From contig SVGR01000004.1 in NCBI GenBank assembly GCA_015056265.1, positions 1 through 49,120 of the forward strand: DNA of 49,120 nucleotides, in the 5' to 3' direction. The notes under the pieces are model-generated. The model saw only the letters and a program-made list of their open reading frames with translations, searched no databases and was not told the origin of the DNA. The position numbers and the translations under genes are program-made. Below, in pieces: positions 1-7,324 of this stretch (positions within the stretch are counted from its first letter, which is position 1; every line of letters starts with the position of its first letter). Origin of the DNA: Clostridiales bacterium. Its GTDB lineage: Bacteria > Bacillota > Clostridia > Christensenellales > Aristaeellaceae.

Positions 1-84
1 GCCATGATATTTTATCAATACGCCGTTGCTGATTTCAAAGAAGCTATGATCTGAATTCGAAGCCACAGTCTTATCCCTTCCCAT
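1..84 (-). CDS. Partial CDS, possible leucine-rich-repeat surface protein (N-terminal edge)
   Basis: An open frame runs from an ATG at 82-84 off the left edge, giving 28 residues that end FFEISNGVLIKYHG. That ending resembles the start of the unit seen in BspA-type leucine-rich-repeat proteins (ISDGVLVKYxG followed by a glycine-rich strand); this is a family resemblance from memory, not a proven match. No signal peptide is visible and no good ribosome binding site precedes the ATG; an in-frame stop lies three codons upstream. A promoter-like pair lies upstream at 130-158. The rest of the gene is outside the window, so function cannot be assigned. Confidence 0.4.
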   Translation of the reverse strand, partial: MGRDKTVASNSDHSFFEISNGVLIKYHG

Positions 85-129
85 CGATTTCTAAATGTAA
101 TCTTTTGCATCGTACGCACCATACAAATA

Positions 130-158
130 AGTATACACGGTATGTGTGTACTTTTCAA
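130..158 (-). promoter_or_regulatory. Probable sigma-A promoter with inverted repeat in the spacer
   Basis: On the minus strand TTGAAA (153-158) is followed after 17 bp by TATACT (130-135). The spacer holds an inverted repeat, 8-bp arms at 132-139 and 145-152 allowing one G-T pair, which could be a repressor site. It points at the partial gene at the left edge. Confidence 0.4.
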
Positions 159-191
159 GAGTCTGCTTCCAAGACATTCCGGAGAATGACG

Positions 192-227
192 CAAAAAAAG
201 AACCAGTCTCTTGCGAAACTGGTTTTT
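192..227 (-). terminator. Rho-independent terminator of tRNA-Trp
   Basis: Read on the minus strand, AACCAGT pairs with ACTGGTT across a short loop and is followed by C and seven T residues. It starts just beyond the tRNA CCA end, so it most likely ends the tRNA transcript. Confidence 0.8.
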
Positions 228-228
228 C

Positions 229-302
229 TGGCAGGGGCACTAGGACTCGAACCCAGAACAAAGGTTTTGGAGACCCACGTGTTACCATTACACCATACCC
301 CT
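229..302 (-). tRNA. tRNA-Trp (anticodon CCA)
   Basis: The minus strand folds into a full cloverleaf. The acceptor stem is AGGGGTA with TGCCCCT, the D stem GTGT with ACAC around AATGGTA, the T stem CTGGG with CCTAG around TTCGAGT, and the discriminator is G followed by an encoded CCA at 229-231. The anticodon loop CTCCAAA gives anticodon CCA, reading UGG as tryptophan. The outer anticodon-stem pairs are weak (one G-U and one U-U mismatch), which is unusual but does not change the identity. It has its own consensus promoter and terminator, so it is a single-gene transcription unit. Confidence 0.93.
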
Positions 303-316
303 ACGCAACAAAATGT

Positions 317-345
317 ATTATAGCGGAAATGGGCGTAATTGTCAA
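317..345 (-). promoter_or_regulatory. Consensus sigma-A promoter for tRNA-Trp
   Basis: Minus strand TTGACA (340-345), 17-bp spacer, TATAAT (317-322), ending about 15 nt upstream of the tRNA 5' end. Both hexamers match consensus exactly, as expected for a stable-RNA gene. Confidence 0.85.
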
Positions 346-426
346 TGGGTAAAATGAGAAAAATCTATTTTTCTTATCCGAAAGAAAAAGGGAGGCGATG
401 CCGTCTTCTTTTCCTGATGCGAGTGC

Positions 427-1368
427 TTATAATCCGTTTACGATATGCTCCGGCCGTTTGCCGGAAAGAGCGTCCAGAATCTGCAGGGCGCAGGTGCGGG
501 CCATGAGGAAGCGGGTCTGCTGGGTATTGGTGCCGATGTGGGGCACGCATACGATGCGGTCATGCTTAAGCAGCGCGGGATGGATATAGGGCTCATTCGG
601 ATACACATCCAGACCGGCGCCGGATAAATGGCCGCTTTCTATGGCCTCCAGCAGCGCCGCCTCATCGATCACGGCGCCCCGGGCGGTATTGATCAGGATG
701 GCTCCTTCCTTCATCAGTGCGAATTCCCTTTTTCCCATCAGCCCCCGGGTTTCTGCCGTCAGAGGACAATGGAGGGACACGATATCCGCTTCCTTCAGGA
801 TTTGCTCCATGGAGGCAGGAATCACGAAGGCGGGATCAGCCCCCCGCCTGCTGTAGCCCAGCACCCGCATGCCAAAGGCCTTGGCCATCTGAGCGGTGAG
901 GCAGCCGATGCGGCCGCAGCCGATAATGCCAAGGGTGGCTCCCTTTAAGCTGCGGCCCATATTCCGGCCCATGCCGAACAGGGATTCCGGCGCTTCCTTC
1001 CGCAGGCGCAGATTCATTTCCCCGATGCGCCGGGAGACAGAAAGCATCAGCCCCAGGGCCAGCTCAGCCGTATCCTGGGTGACGGCGTCCGGGGTATTGG
1101 TGACGGGCACGCCGCACGCTGCTGCTGCCTGCACATCCACCCCGTCATAGCCTGCGCCGTAATTGGCAATGATCTTCAGCCTTTTCCCCATGCGGATGAT
1201 CTCCCCAGGCAATTTGCCGAGGGCTACCACCCCATCTGCATTCCGGATATGGCGGGCTAATTCCTCCATGGAAAAGGCGGATAATAAAGGAGGCATGATC
1301 ACTTCATGCTCTTCCAGGATTGAAAAGCCCTCCCGGGGCACCCCATGAGTAATCAGAATTCTGGCCAT
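427..1368 (-). CDS. D-isomer specific 2-hydroxyacid dehydrogenase
   Basis: A 313-residue cytoplasmic NAD(P)-dependent oxidoreductase that interconverts a 2-oxoacid and a D-2-hydroxyacid. It has the two-domain architecture of the family: an N-terminal substrate-binding half with the NYGAGYDGVD segment near residue 90, the Rossmann fingerprint GIIGCGRIG near residue 150, and the catalytic triad as Arg in NTARGAVID, Glu in DVYPNEP and His in VPHIGTNT. The set resembles glyoxylate/hydroxypyruvate reductase-like members, but the substrate cannot be read from sequence. A GGAGG site precedes the ATG by about 8 nt. It appears monocistronic; its 3' side faces tRNA-Trp on the same strand, separated by about 80 bp holding only a weak AT-rich hairpin near 365-395. 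Confidence 0.88.
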   Translation of the reverse strand: MARILITHGVPREGFSILEEHEVIMPPLLSAFSMEELARHIRNADGVVALGKLPGEIIRMGKRLKIIANYGAGYDGVDVQAAAACGVPVTNTPDAVTQDTAELALGLMLSVSRRIGEMNLRLRKEAPESLFGMGRNMGRSLKGATLGIIGCGRIGCLTAQMAKAFGMRVLGYSRRGADPAFVIPASMEQILKEADIVSLHCPLTAETRGLMGKREFALMKEGAILINTARGAVIDEAALLEAIESGHLSGAGLDVYPNEPYIHPALLKHDRIVCVPHIGTNTQQTRFLMARTCALQILDALSGKRPEHIVNGL

Positions 1369-1484
1369 TGCCGGGCCTCCTTACGCTTTCAATGCTGCAT
1401 GGAAGGGATCCACTGGCGCATCATCGGCATTGAATAAAAAAGCGGTTTCTTCTGAGAGCCAATTTTTCAGCGGATCTGAATGGA

Positions 1485-1513
1485 TTGACAGGCGGATTAT
1501 TTCATGTTATAAT
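1485..1513 (+). promoter_or_regulatory. Consensus sigma-A promoter upstream of the DUF4886 gene
   Basis: TTGACA (1485-1490), 17-bp spacer, TATAAT (1508-1513), both exact consensus; the start codon follows 40 nt later. Confidence 0.8.
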
Positions 1514-1552
1514 GCGTCAAAAAGAAGATTCCAATAAAAGGAGAAAAAAACA

Positions 1553-2443
1553 ATGAAAAAAACAATGAAAAAATGGTTGGCGCTTTGGCTGATTCTATCG
1601 ATTCTGATGCCGTGCGTTGCTGCGGCTGATACCGAATCTGTTCCGGAATGGGCGGAGGACGGCGTGCTGCGTATTCTGGGCGTGGGCAACAGCTATACGG
1701 AGGATACCTTCTGGAAAATGTATGAGGTTGCTCAGGCGATGGGCATTGAAAAGGTGGAGCTTGCAACGATGGTGATTGGCGGCAGCACCTTGCAGCGGCA
1801 TATCAATTATCTGAAGCGGGGGATTGCCAAATATACGCTGCACCGCAATACCAACGGCGTCTGGAAAACGACTCAGAATGCATCCGTGCATGATGTAATC
1901 AACACCGATTGGGATTTTGTAACCATGCAGGAACAATCCATTAGCGCTGGGCTTCCTTCTTCAATCGGAAATGTGGAGAAAATGGCGGCAAACCTGCATG
2001 AATTGTTTCCCCGGGCCAAGGTGGTATGGAATGTGACCTGGGCTTATCCTGATGAAAACGATTCTGCGGATTTTGCCAAGTATTTTGACCGGAATAACGT
2101 GAAGATGTATGAATCCATCATCAGCACCGCTCAGGAAAAAGTGGTTCCTGTGGCGGGGGTGGACTATATCATCCCCAACGGCACTGCTATCCAGAATGCA
2201 AGGCAAACCTATCTGGGGGACAGTGGAGATATTCTTTTCCGGGATAAACTGCATCTGACCCATGAAAAAGGGCGAATCATCGTGGCGATGAATACTTTGG
2301 CTACGTTGACGGGCATGGATGTGACGCCCATGCTGGATAAGCTGCAGGATCAGGAATATGCCGCTTGCGCAGTGGAAGCGGTGATCAATGCCCAGAAAAA
2401 TCCCTGGCAGGTGACTTCCAGTCAGTACCCTTCCGAAAAATAA
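1553..2443 (+). CDS. Secreted DUF4886 (SGNH-hydrolase-like) protein
   Basis: A 296-residue protein with an N-terminal signal peptide (KK-rich start, hydrophobic stretch to about residue 22, VAAA site). The mature start contains ILGVGNSYTEDTFW, typical of DUF4886, a family related to SGNH hydrolases in which the GNS block corresponds to the nucleophile-serine motif. A C-terminal DxxH-like pair is present in FRDKLHLTHEKG, matching the usual Asp-His end of the fold. An extracellular esterase or deacetylase role on carbohydrate is plausible by family but is inference. The AAAGGAG site is 8-9 nt before the ATG at 1553; an in-frame ATG at 1565 is a less well placed alternative. It is a single-gene unit with its own promoter and terminator. 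Confidence 0.8.
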   Translation: MKKTMKKWLALWLILSILMPCVAAADTESVPEWAEDGVLRILGVGNSYTEDTFWKMYEVAQAMGIEKVELATMVIGGSTLQRHINYLKRGIAKYTLHRNTNGVWKTTQNASVHDVINTDWDFVTMQEQSISAGLPSSIGNVEKMAANLHELFPRAKVVWNVTWAYPDENDSADFAKYFDRNNVKMYESIISTAQEKVVPVAGVDYIIPNGTAIQNARQTYLGDSGDILFRDKLHLTHEKGRIIVAMNTLATLTGMDVTPMLDKLQDQEYAACAVEAVINAQKNPWQVTSSQYPSEK

Positions 2444-2462
2444 AGCAAAAAGCATACAAAAT

Positions 2463-2495
2463 CGCGGCATGGGATGAATCTCAGCCGCGTTTTTA
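2463..2495 (+). terminator. Rho-independent terminator after the DUF4886 gene
   Basis: CGCGGC (2463-2468) pairs with GCCGCG (2484-2489), followed by five T residues. It lies between two convergent genes. Confidence 0.75.
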
Positions 2496-3296
2496 TTATA
2501 CTTTCAATTCTGTATGGGCGGTGTTGACCAGCTTCTCCAGGAATTCATCCGATATTTCTTCTCCGGCTCCAGGACGGACGTCCGCCAGAAATTCGATATT
2601 CCCCGCCGGGCCTTTGATAGGGGAAAACGTCAGATTCTCCACATGCCAGCCGAAGGAAGGGCAGAAGGTGCATATCTCCCGGAGCACCCGGATATGGGTT
2701 TCCTTCTCCCGCACCACGCCGTTTTTGCCCACTTGGCCCTTGCCCGCCTCAAACTGAGGCTTGATCAGGGTAAGGAACCGGCCCTCATCCCCCATGATGG
2801 CGGCAGCCACCGGCAGGATCAGTTTAATGGAAATAAAGGATACATCCATCACGGTCAGCGTGGGATGACGATCGAAATGATCAATGGTCAGATTCCGGGC
2901 ATTGGTACGCTCCATCACCGTGACGCGCTCATCGTTGCGCAGCCGCCAGTCCAGCTGGCCATAGCCCACGTCGATGGCGTACACATGGGCGGCTCCGTGG
3001 CGCAGCAGCACATCGGTAAAGCCGCCGGTAGCGGCGCCGATATCCATAGCGGTAAGGCCGGCGACGTCGGCATTGAAGGCGGTAATAGCCTTTTCCAGCT
3101 TGTGACCACCCCGGCTGGCAAAGGCGTCCTGCACGCCCCGGAGATTAATGGGGGCGTCTTCAGCATACTGCTCGGAAGCCTTCAATACCTTCTTTTCCCC
3201 TACATAAACCTGGCCTGCCATGATCATGGCCTGGGCTTTTTCCCGGCTGTCCGCCATGCCCCGGGTGGTAAGCCATACATCGATCCGCTGCTTCAT
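2496..3296 (-). CDS. tlyA: TlyA-family rRNA 2'-O-methyltransferase
   Basis: A 266-residue cytoplasmic RNA methyltransferase. Residues 1-60 form an S4 RNA-binding domain (RIDVWLTTRGMADSREKAQ ... VYVGEKKV) and residues 60-266 an FtsJ/RrmJ-like SAM-dependent fold with SRGGHKLEKA, the SAM motif MDIGAATGGFTD near 84-95 and IDVGYGQLDWRLR. TlyA enzymes methylate cytidines of rRNA; here that is inferred from family. The reading frame is open for 80 codons further upstream, but that stretch lies inside dxs in another frame, so the ATG at 3294-3296 is chosen: it overlaps the dxs stop as ATGA. The dxs-tlyA pairing is common in Firmicutes, which supports both calls. Confidence 0.9.
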   Translation of the reverse strand: MKQRIDVWLTTRGMADSREKAQAMIMAGQVYVGEKKVLKASEQYAEDAPINLRGVQDAFASRGGHKLEKAITAFNADVAGLTAMDIGAATGGFTDVLLRHGAAHVYAIDVGYGQLDWRLRNDERVTVMERTNARNLTIDHFDRHPTLTVMDVSFISIKLILPVAAAIMGDEGRFLTLIKPQFEAGKGQVGKNGVVREKETHIRVLREICTFCPSFGWHVENLTFSPIKGPAGNIEFLADVRPGAGEEISDEFLEKLVNTAHTELKV

Positions 3297-5143
3297 TGTT
3301 TTATCGCCTCTTTGATCTTTTGTGCAATTGTTTCGCCATGCAGGCCAAAGCGCTTGAGCAGCCCTTCCCTGCTGCCGTGGGGGATATAGCCGACAGGCAA
3401 GCCCAGCATGGCCCGGGGGGGTGCAATGCCCAGGCGGGCGCAGCAGGCAGCAGTGATGCTGCCCAGTCCGCCGCTTAGGGCATGCTCCTCCACGGTATAG
3501 AAGGGGATGCTTTGCTGATTCAGCGTTTTCAGGCACTCTTCATCCAGCGGGTTCAGGGAGGAGGCGTTGTATACTGCTATATCCATCCCCTCCCGGACCA
3601 GATAATCCGCCGCTACCAGGCATTCATCCAGCAGCGTCGAATAGGAGATCAGCGCCCCCGCCGTCCCTTTTCGCAGGCATTGCCAGCGGCCGGGGCGGAA
3701 GGCGTCGCCCTCTGCAGCCTGTTCCATACCATTGCGGGGATAGCGGATAGCCACCGGCCCGTTATGGGTCAGTGCCCAATCCATCATTTGGGTCAGCTCC
3801 CCTTCATTCCTGGGGGAGAGCAGTGTCAGCCCTGGGATGGCATGCAGCATGGCAATGCCGTAAATGCCGTGATGGGTAGCGCCGTCTTCACCGCCCAGTC
3901 CTGCACGGTCCATCAGAAAGCATACGGGCAGCCCTTGCAGGCACACATCCTCCATGATCTGATCAAAGGCACGCTGCAGAAAGGTTTCATAGATGGCCAC
4001 GAAGGGACGCAAGCCCCCGGCGGCCATGCCGGCGGCCAGGGTGACGGCATGTTCTTCTGCAATGCCCACGTCAAAGAATCGATCGGGATGGGCCTTTTCA
4101 AAGCAGGAAAAGCCGGTGCCGTCCGCCATGGCGGCACAGACGGCGCAGACGCGCTGATCTTTTTTCGCCAGATGGGTCAGGTGTTCCCCGGCTTTGCTGC
4201 CAAGGGAAGGGGGATTCTTCCGGCTGCCGATGCCGTTTTCAATATACAGGGGCGCTACCCCGTGGAATGCTTCCGGCCGCTGCTCTGCCTGGGTAAATCC
4301 CCGTCCTTTCTGGGTGACCACATGGAGCAGCACCGGCTCCTTCAGATCGCGGATGCGCATCAGCACCCGTTCCAACCCTTCCAGATCGTGGCCGTCAATG
4401 GGGCCGAAATAATGAAAGCCCAGAGCGGTAAAGAATTTATCCTTTACCAGCACATTGCGCACCCCATTTTTGATGTGTTGGAAAGCTTTGTGGATGGGGG
4501 GCATCCATTTGAGCCCCTGGGACAGGGCTTTTTTCATGCCCATCCAGCCCCGGCTGACGCGCAGCCTGGTCAGCTGCCCGGAGAGGGCGCCCACATTGCG
4601 GGAAATGGACATGCCGTTATCATTGAGGATTACCGTCAGCTGCGTATTGCGGCTGCCGGCGTCATTGAGGGCTTCATAACACATGCCCCCGGTCAGCGCC
4701 CCGTCGCCAACCACGGCGACCACCCGGTAATCTTCGCCTTTCAGATCCCGGGCCCGGGCCATGCCCAGGGCGGCGGAAATGGCAGTGGAGGCATGGCCGG
4801 CGCCAAAGGAATCATATTCGCTTTCTTCCCGGCGGGGAAAACCGCACAGGCCGTCCAGCTGTCGCAGGGTGGGAAAGTCAGCGTACCGGCCGGTGAGCAA
4901 TTTATGGGCGTAGCACTGATGCCCTACGTCAAATACCAGCTGATCCTTGGGGCAATCCAGCGTCCGGTGCAGCGCCAGGGTCAATTCCACTATACCCAGA
5001 TTGGAGGCCAGATGCCCGCCGTTATGGGATACGGTGCCCATAATTGTTTCCCGGATTTCACCGGCCAGGGCCTTCAGTTCATCCGGTTTCATCCCTTTCA
5101 GCGCTTGGGGAGAGGAAATATCCTTCAGATTCATATCGGTCAC
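3293..5143 (-). CDS. dxs: 1-deoxy-D-xylulose-5-phosphate synthase
   Basis: A 616-residue thiamine-diphosphate enzyme that condenses pyruvate and glyceraldehyde 3-phosphate to 1-deoxy-D-xylulose 5-phosphate, the first step of the MEP isoprenoid pathway. Seen in order: SHNGGHLASNLG near residue 40, DVGHQCYAHKLLTGR, the ThDP-binding segment GDGALTGGMCYEALNDAG near 145-162 with the metal-binding NDN following, and the transketolase middle domain FDVGIAEEHAVTLAAGMA. Length is normal. The frame opens at GTG 5141-5143 with GAGGG four nt upstream; an ATG three codons later (5132-5134) is an alternative with a long spacing. tlyA follows with a 4-nt overlap. Confidence 0.95.
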   Translation of the reverse strand: MTDMNLKDISSPQALKGMKPDELKALAGEIRETIMGTVSHNGGHLASNLGIVELTLALHRTLDCPKDQLVFDVGHQCYAHKLLTGRYADFPTLRQLDGLCGFPRREESEYDSFGAGHASTAISAALGMARARDLKGEDYRVVAVVGDGALTGGMCYEALNDAGSRNTQLTVILNDNGMSISRNVGALSGQLTRLRVSRGWMGMKKALSQGLKWMPPIHKAFQHIKNGVRNVLVKDKFFTALGFHYFGPIDGHDLEGLERVLMRIRDLKEPVLLHVVTQKGRGFTQAEQRPEAFHGVAPLYIENGIGSRKNPPSLGSKAGEHLTHLAKKDQRVCAVCAAMADGTGFSCFEKAHPDRFFDVGIAEEHAVTLAAGMAAGGLRPFVAIYETFLQRAFDQIMEDVCLQGLPVCFLMDRAGLGGEDGATHHGIYGIAMLHAIPGLTLLSPRNEGELTQMMDWALTHNGPVAIRYPRNGMEQAAEGDAFRPGRWQCLRKGTAGALISYSTLLDECLVAADYLVREGMDIAVYNASSLNPLDEECLKTLNQQSIPFYTVEEHALSGGLGSITAACCARLGIAPPRAMLGLPVGYIPHGSREGLLKRFGLHGETIAQKIKEAIKQ

Positions 5144-5210
5144 TACGCCCTCGATTCATCATAGAGGTTGATGCGGATGAGGCCTATTCATGGGCACACA
5201 TCGACATATT

Positions 5211-5240
5211 ATTATATCACAGAATAAGGAAAGATGTAAA
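5211..5240 (-). promoter_or_regulatory. Sigma-A promoter of the dxs-tlyA operon
   Basis: Minus strand TTTACA (5235-5240), 18-bp spacer, TATAAT (5211-5216), about 70 nt before the dxs start. Confidence 0.7.
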
Positions 5241-5363
5241 TGATTCGTAAAAAAGTTATCGAGATGCAGGAATTCTTCCCGCCGATTGCGAACAATACAC
5301 ATAGCGCCGGAAAGGGAAAGAGGCGCTTTCTTGAATTTTGTTTTTTGCCTGGAGGATGGCGAT

Positions 5364-7232
5364 ATGAAATGCCCCCATTGCGGACACTGGAATCGGGCTT
5401 CCTTCCCCCGCTGCTTCCGCTGCGGTACGGAATTGCCCCAGGAAACGCCTGATAAGGCGGATGCCGCATCGCCCCAGACGGAGGGCGCATCCAAGGTATA
5501 CATTCAAATCAATGAGGAAGGCCGGTCTACATCCGCCGTGGATGATCGGGATTCCCTGGCCAAAGAAATGAAGGATCTGCATGCCCGCAAGCGCCGGGGC
5601 GAACAGGCCCAGAGCATGCTGCGGGAGCAGACCACTCGCCAGGGACTGGCGCCCACCGGCCGGAACGTGCAGACCATGACGGGGCGGCGCGTGTTTCCCA
5701 TGCCCCAAAGCACATCCTATTCCGATGACGCCATGCGGGCGGAGGGAAATGTGCGCCCGGACGCCATTCCCGTTCAATCTCGGGAAACCATCGAATATGA
5801 TGAATATGGGGATGAAAAGGGTTATACTGCATCCGGTATGACGGTGCGGCAAATGAAGGTGCGCCGGCGTTTTGGTGTGCGCCGGTTTACGCGGCTGTTT
5901 GCCATTGTGCTGATGGCGGCCAGCCTGGCGGTAGCCTTTTATTTCGGCGTGTACAAAACATTCCTTGAAAAGCCGGAAGAGATTCCGCTCCAGGATCGGG
6001 TGTATTTCCCCACCTACCAGGGCGAACAAAAATCCCTGGCCTTGCCCGAGCATGAACGGGTGATCATTACCGATACCGTGCTCAATGATTCTCCAGCCCA
6101 TCTGGTGAAGGTGCCCGGGGAAGAGGGACAGATCATCTGGGTGAAGGAGCTGCGCCGGAATGTGCCGGTGGTGGGCGGCTATGCCAGCATCGAGGTGGAG
6201 GATTATACCTGGTATGAGGATCAGCAATCCGTTACTCAGGAAACGGTGGATGCAGTGATGACCCTGTATCTGAAAACCAGCGCCGGGGAGCAAAAGCCCA
6301 TGGGCCAGATTACCTATCCAGTGGAGATTCCCCTGTCCCCCCTGGAACTGATCAAGCCTTCTTCCTCCTTTGCGGAGGTTTCCACCTCTCTGTACGAAAT
6401 GCAGTTCAAGGTGGCGGTGGACAGCACCGTCATGATCAACGGCCAAAATTATACCGACATGGTGATGAAAAATCAGGATGGCAAGATCCACTATCATGCG
6501 AATGTGACCGCCAGCGGAAACAATGAAATCCAGATTGTGGTGCGGGCCCCCTATCATCGGGAAAATTCCATGACCGTTACCCTCTATCGTGAAAACCAGC
6601 AGATCGCCCTGGACCTGGCGGCGGAAACCGGCAGTGAATGGCGTCCCGGCTGGGAGGATGATACCACCAAGGAACCCAATGCCAAGGGGGAATACCCCAA
6701 GCGGGAGCGGCGGATGAAGATCAGCGCCACCACGGTTTCCTGGGCTACCGTCCGGGTGCTCACTTCCCATCAGAATCTGGATTTGACCAAGCTGGCCGTG
6801 GATGGCAGCTTCTCGTTTGAACCTATTTTCGATCATATCGGCGATAACACCATCATTATCGAGGCCTCGGCTCCGGGTTATGAAACCAGCGTGGTTGAGC
6901 ATACGGTATATTATTGTCCCGTGGCGGATATCTATTCCCGCAAGGCATGGGATATGAACGATATGTATACCGATTACCTGAATTTTACTGATCGCCGGGT
7001 GGCCAATACCCAGATTTATCTGTGCAAGGGCACCATTACCCAGATCCTGTCCAATAATCCCCCGATGGCCCTGGTAAAGCTGGATTCTGATTATGATCGG
7101 ACAGTGCTGATACGCAATTATACCAACGATACCTGGAGCGTGGGGCAGCGCTACCGCATCTTTGCAGACGCCTACAGCGTCTATAACGGTGCGCCCTGGC
7201 TCAACGGTCGGTATTCCTATCTGATTGAATAA
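5364..7232 (+). CDS. Zinc-ribbon membrane protein of unknown function
   Basis: A 622-residue protein. Residues 3-20 carry two CxxC pairs (CPHC, CFRC) forming a zinc ribbon; 21-170 are polar and probably disordered; a basic stretch (VRRRFGVRRFTR) precedes one membrane span at about 177-197; the remaining 420 residues are beta-rich with repeated immunoglobulin-like segments, e.g. VDSTVMINGQNYT and LAVDGSFSF. Orientation is inferred as ribbon inside, long C-terminal part outside. The frame opens earlier, but ATG 5364 has GGAGG nine nt upstream and begins with the ribbon. Promoter not identified. A terminator separates it from addB. No function is assigned; a surface or envelope role is suggested by topology alone. 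Confidence 0.8.
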   Translation: MKCPHCGHWNRASFPRCFRCGTELPQETPDKADAASPQTEGASKVYIQINEEGRSTSAVDDRDSLAKEMKDLHARKRRGEQAQSMLREQTTRQGLAPTGRNVQTMTGRRVFPMPQSTSYSDDAMRAEGNVRPDAIPVQSRETIEYDEYGDEKGYTASGMTVRQMKVRRRFGVRRFTRLFAIVLMAASLAVAFYFGVYKTFLEKPEEIPLQDRVYFPTYQGEQKSLALPEHERVIITDTVLNDSPAHLVKVPGEEGQIIWVKELRRNVPVVGGYASIEVEDYTWYEDQQSVTQETVDAVMTLYLKTSAGEQKPMGQITYPVEIPLSPLELIKPSSSFAEVSTSLYEMQFKVAVDSTVMINGQNYTDMVMKNQDGKIHYHANVTASGNNEIQIVVRAPYHRENSMTVTLYRENQQIALDLAAETGSEWRPGWEDDTTKEPNAKGEYPKRERRMKISATTVSWATVRVLTSHQNLDLTKLAVDGSFSFEPIFDHIGDNTIIIEASAPGYETSVVEHTVYYCPVADIYSRKAWDMNDMYTDYLNFTDRRVANTQIYLCKGTITQILSNNPPMALVKLDSDYDRTVLIRNYTNDTWSVGQRYRIFADAYSVYNGAPWLNGRYSYLIE

Positions 7233-7239
7233 GGGAAGC

Positions 7240-7268
7240 GGGGCTGCCGCCGGGCAGCTCCTTTTTTC
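7240..7268 (+). terminator. Rho-independent terminator
   Basis: GGGGCTGCC pairs with GGGCAGCTCC (7252-7261) with one G-T pair and is followed by six T residues, ending the zinc-ribbon gene transcript. Confidence 0.85.
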
Positions 7269-7324
7269 CTTTTTATGCCGATGATGGCGCTAGGGAAGCA
7301 CTGATGCCGGAAGGGGAATGAAAC

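Noticed and set aside
3297-3536. 80-codon N-terminal extension of tlyA
   Set aside because: It lies inside dxs, contains no S4 or FtsJ sequence, and the internal ATG overlaps the dxs stop in the usual ATGA manner.
2514-5164. Long plus-strand frames opposite tlyA and dxs
   Set aside because: They mirror strongly matched genes, have low-complexity His/Gln-rich translations and no ribosome sites; they are codon-bias shadows.
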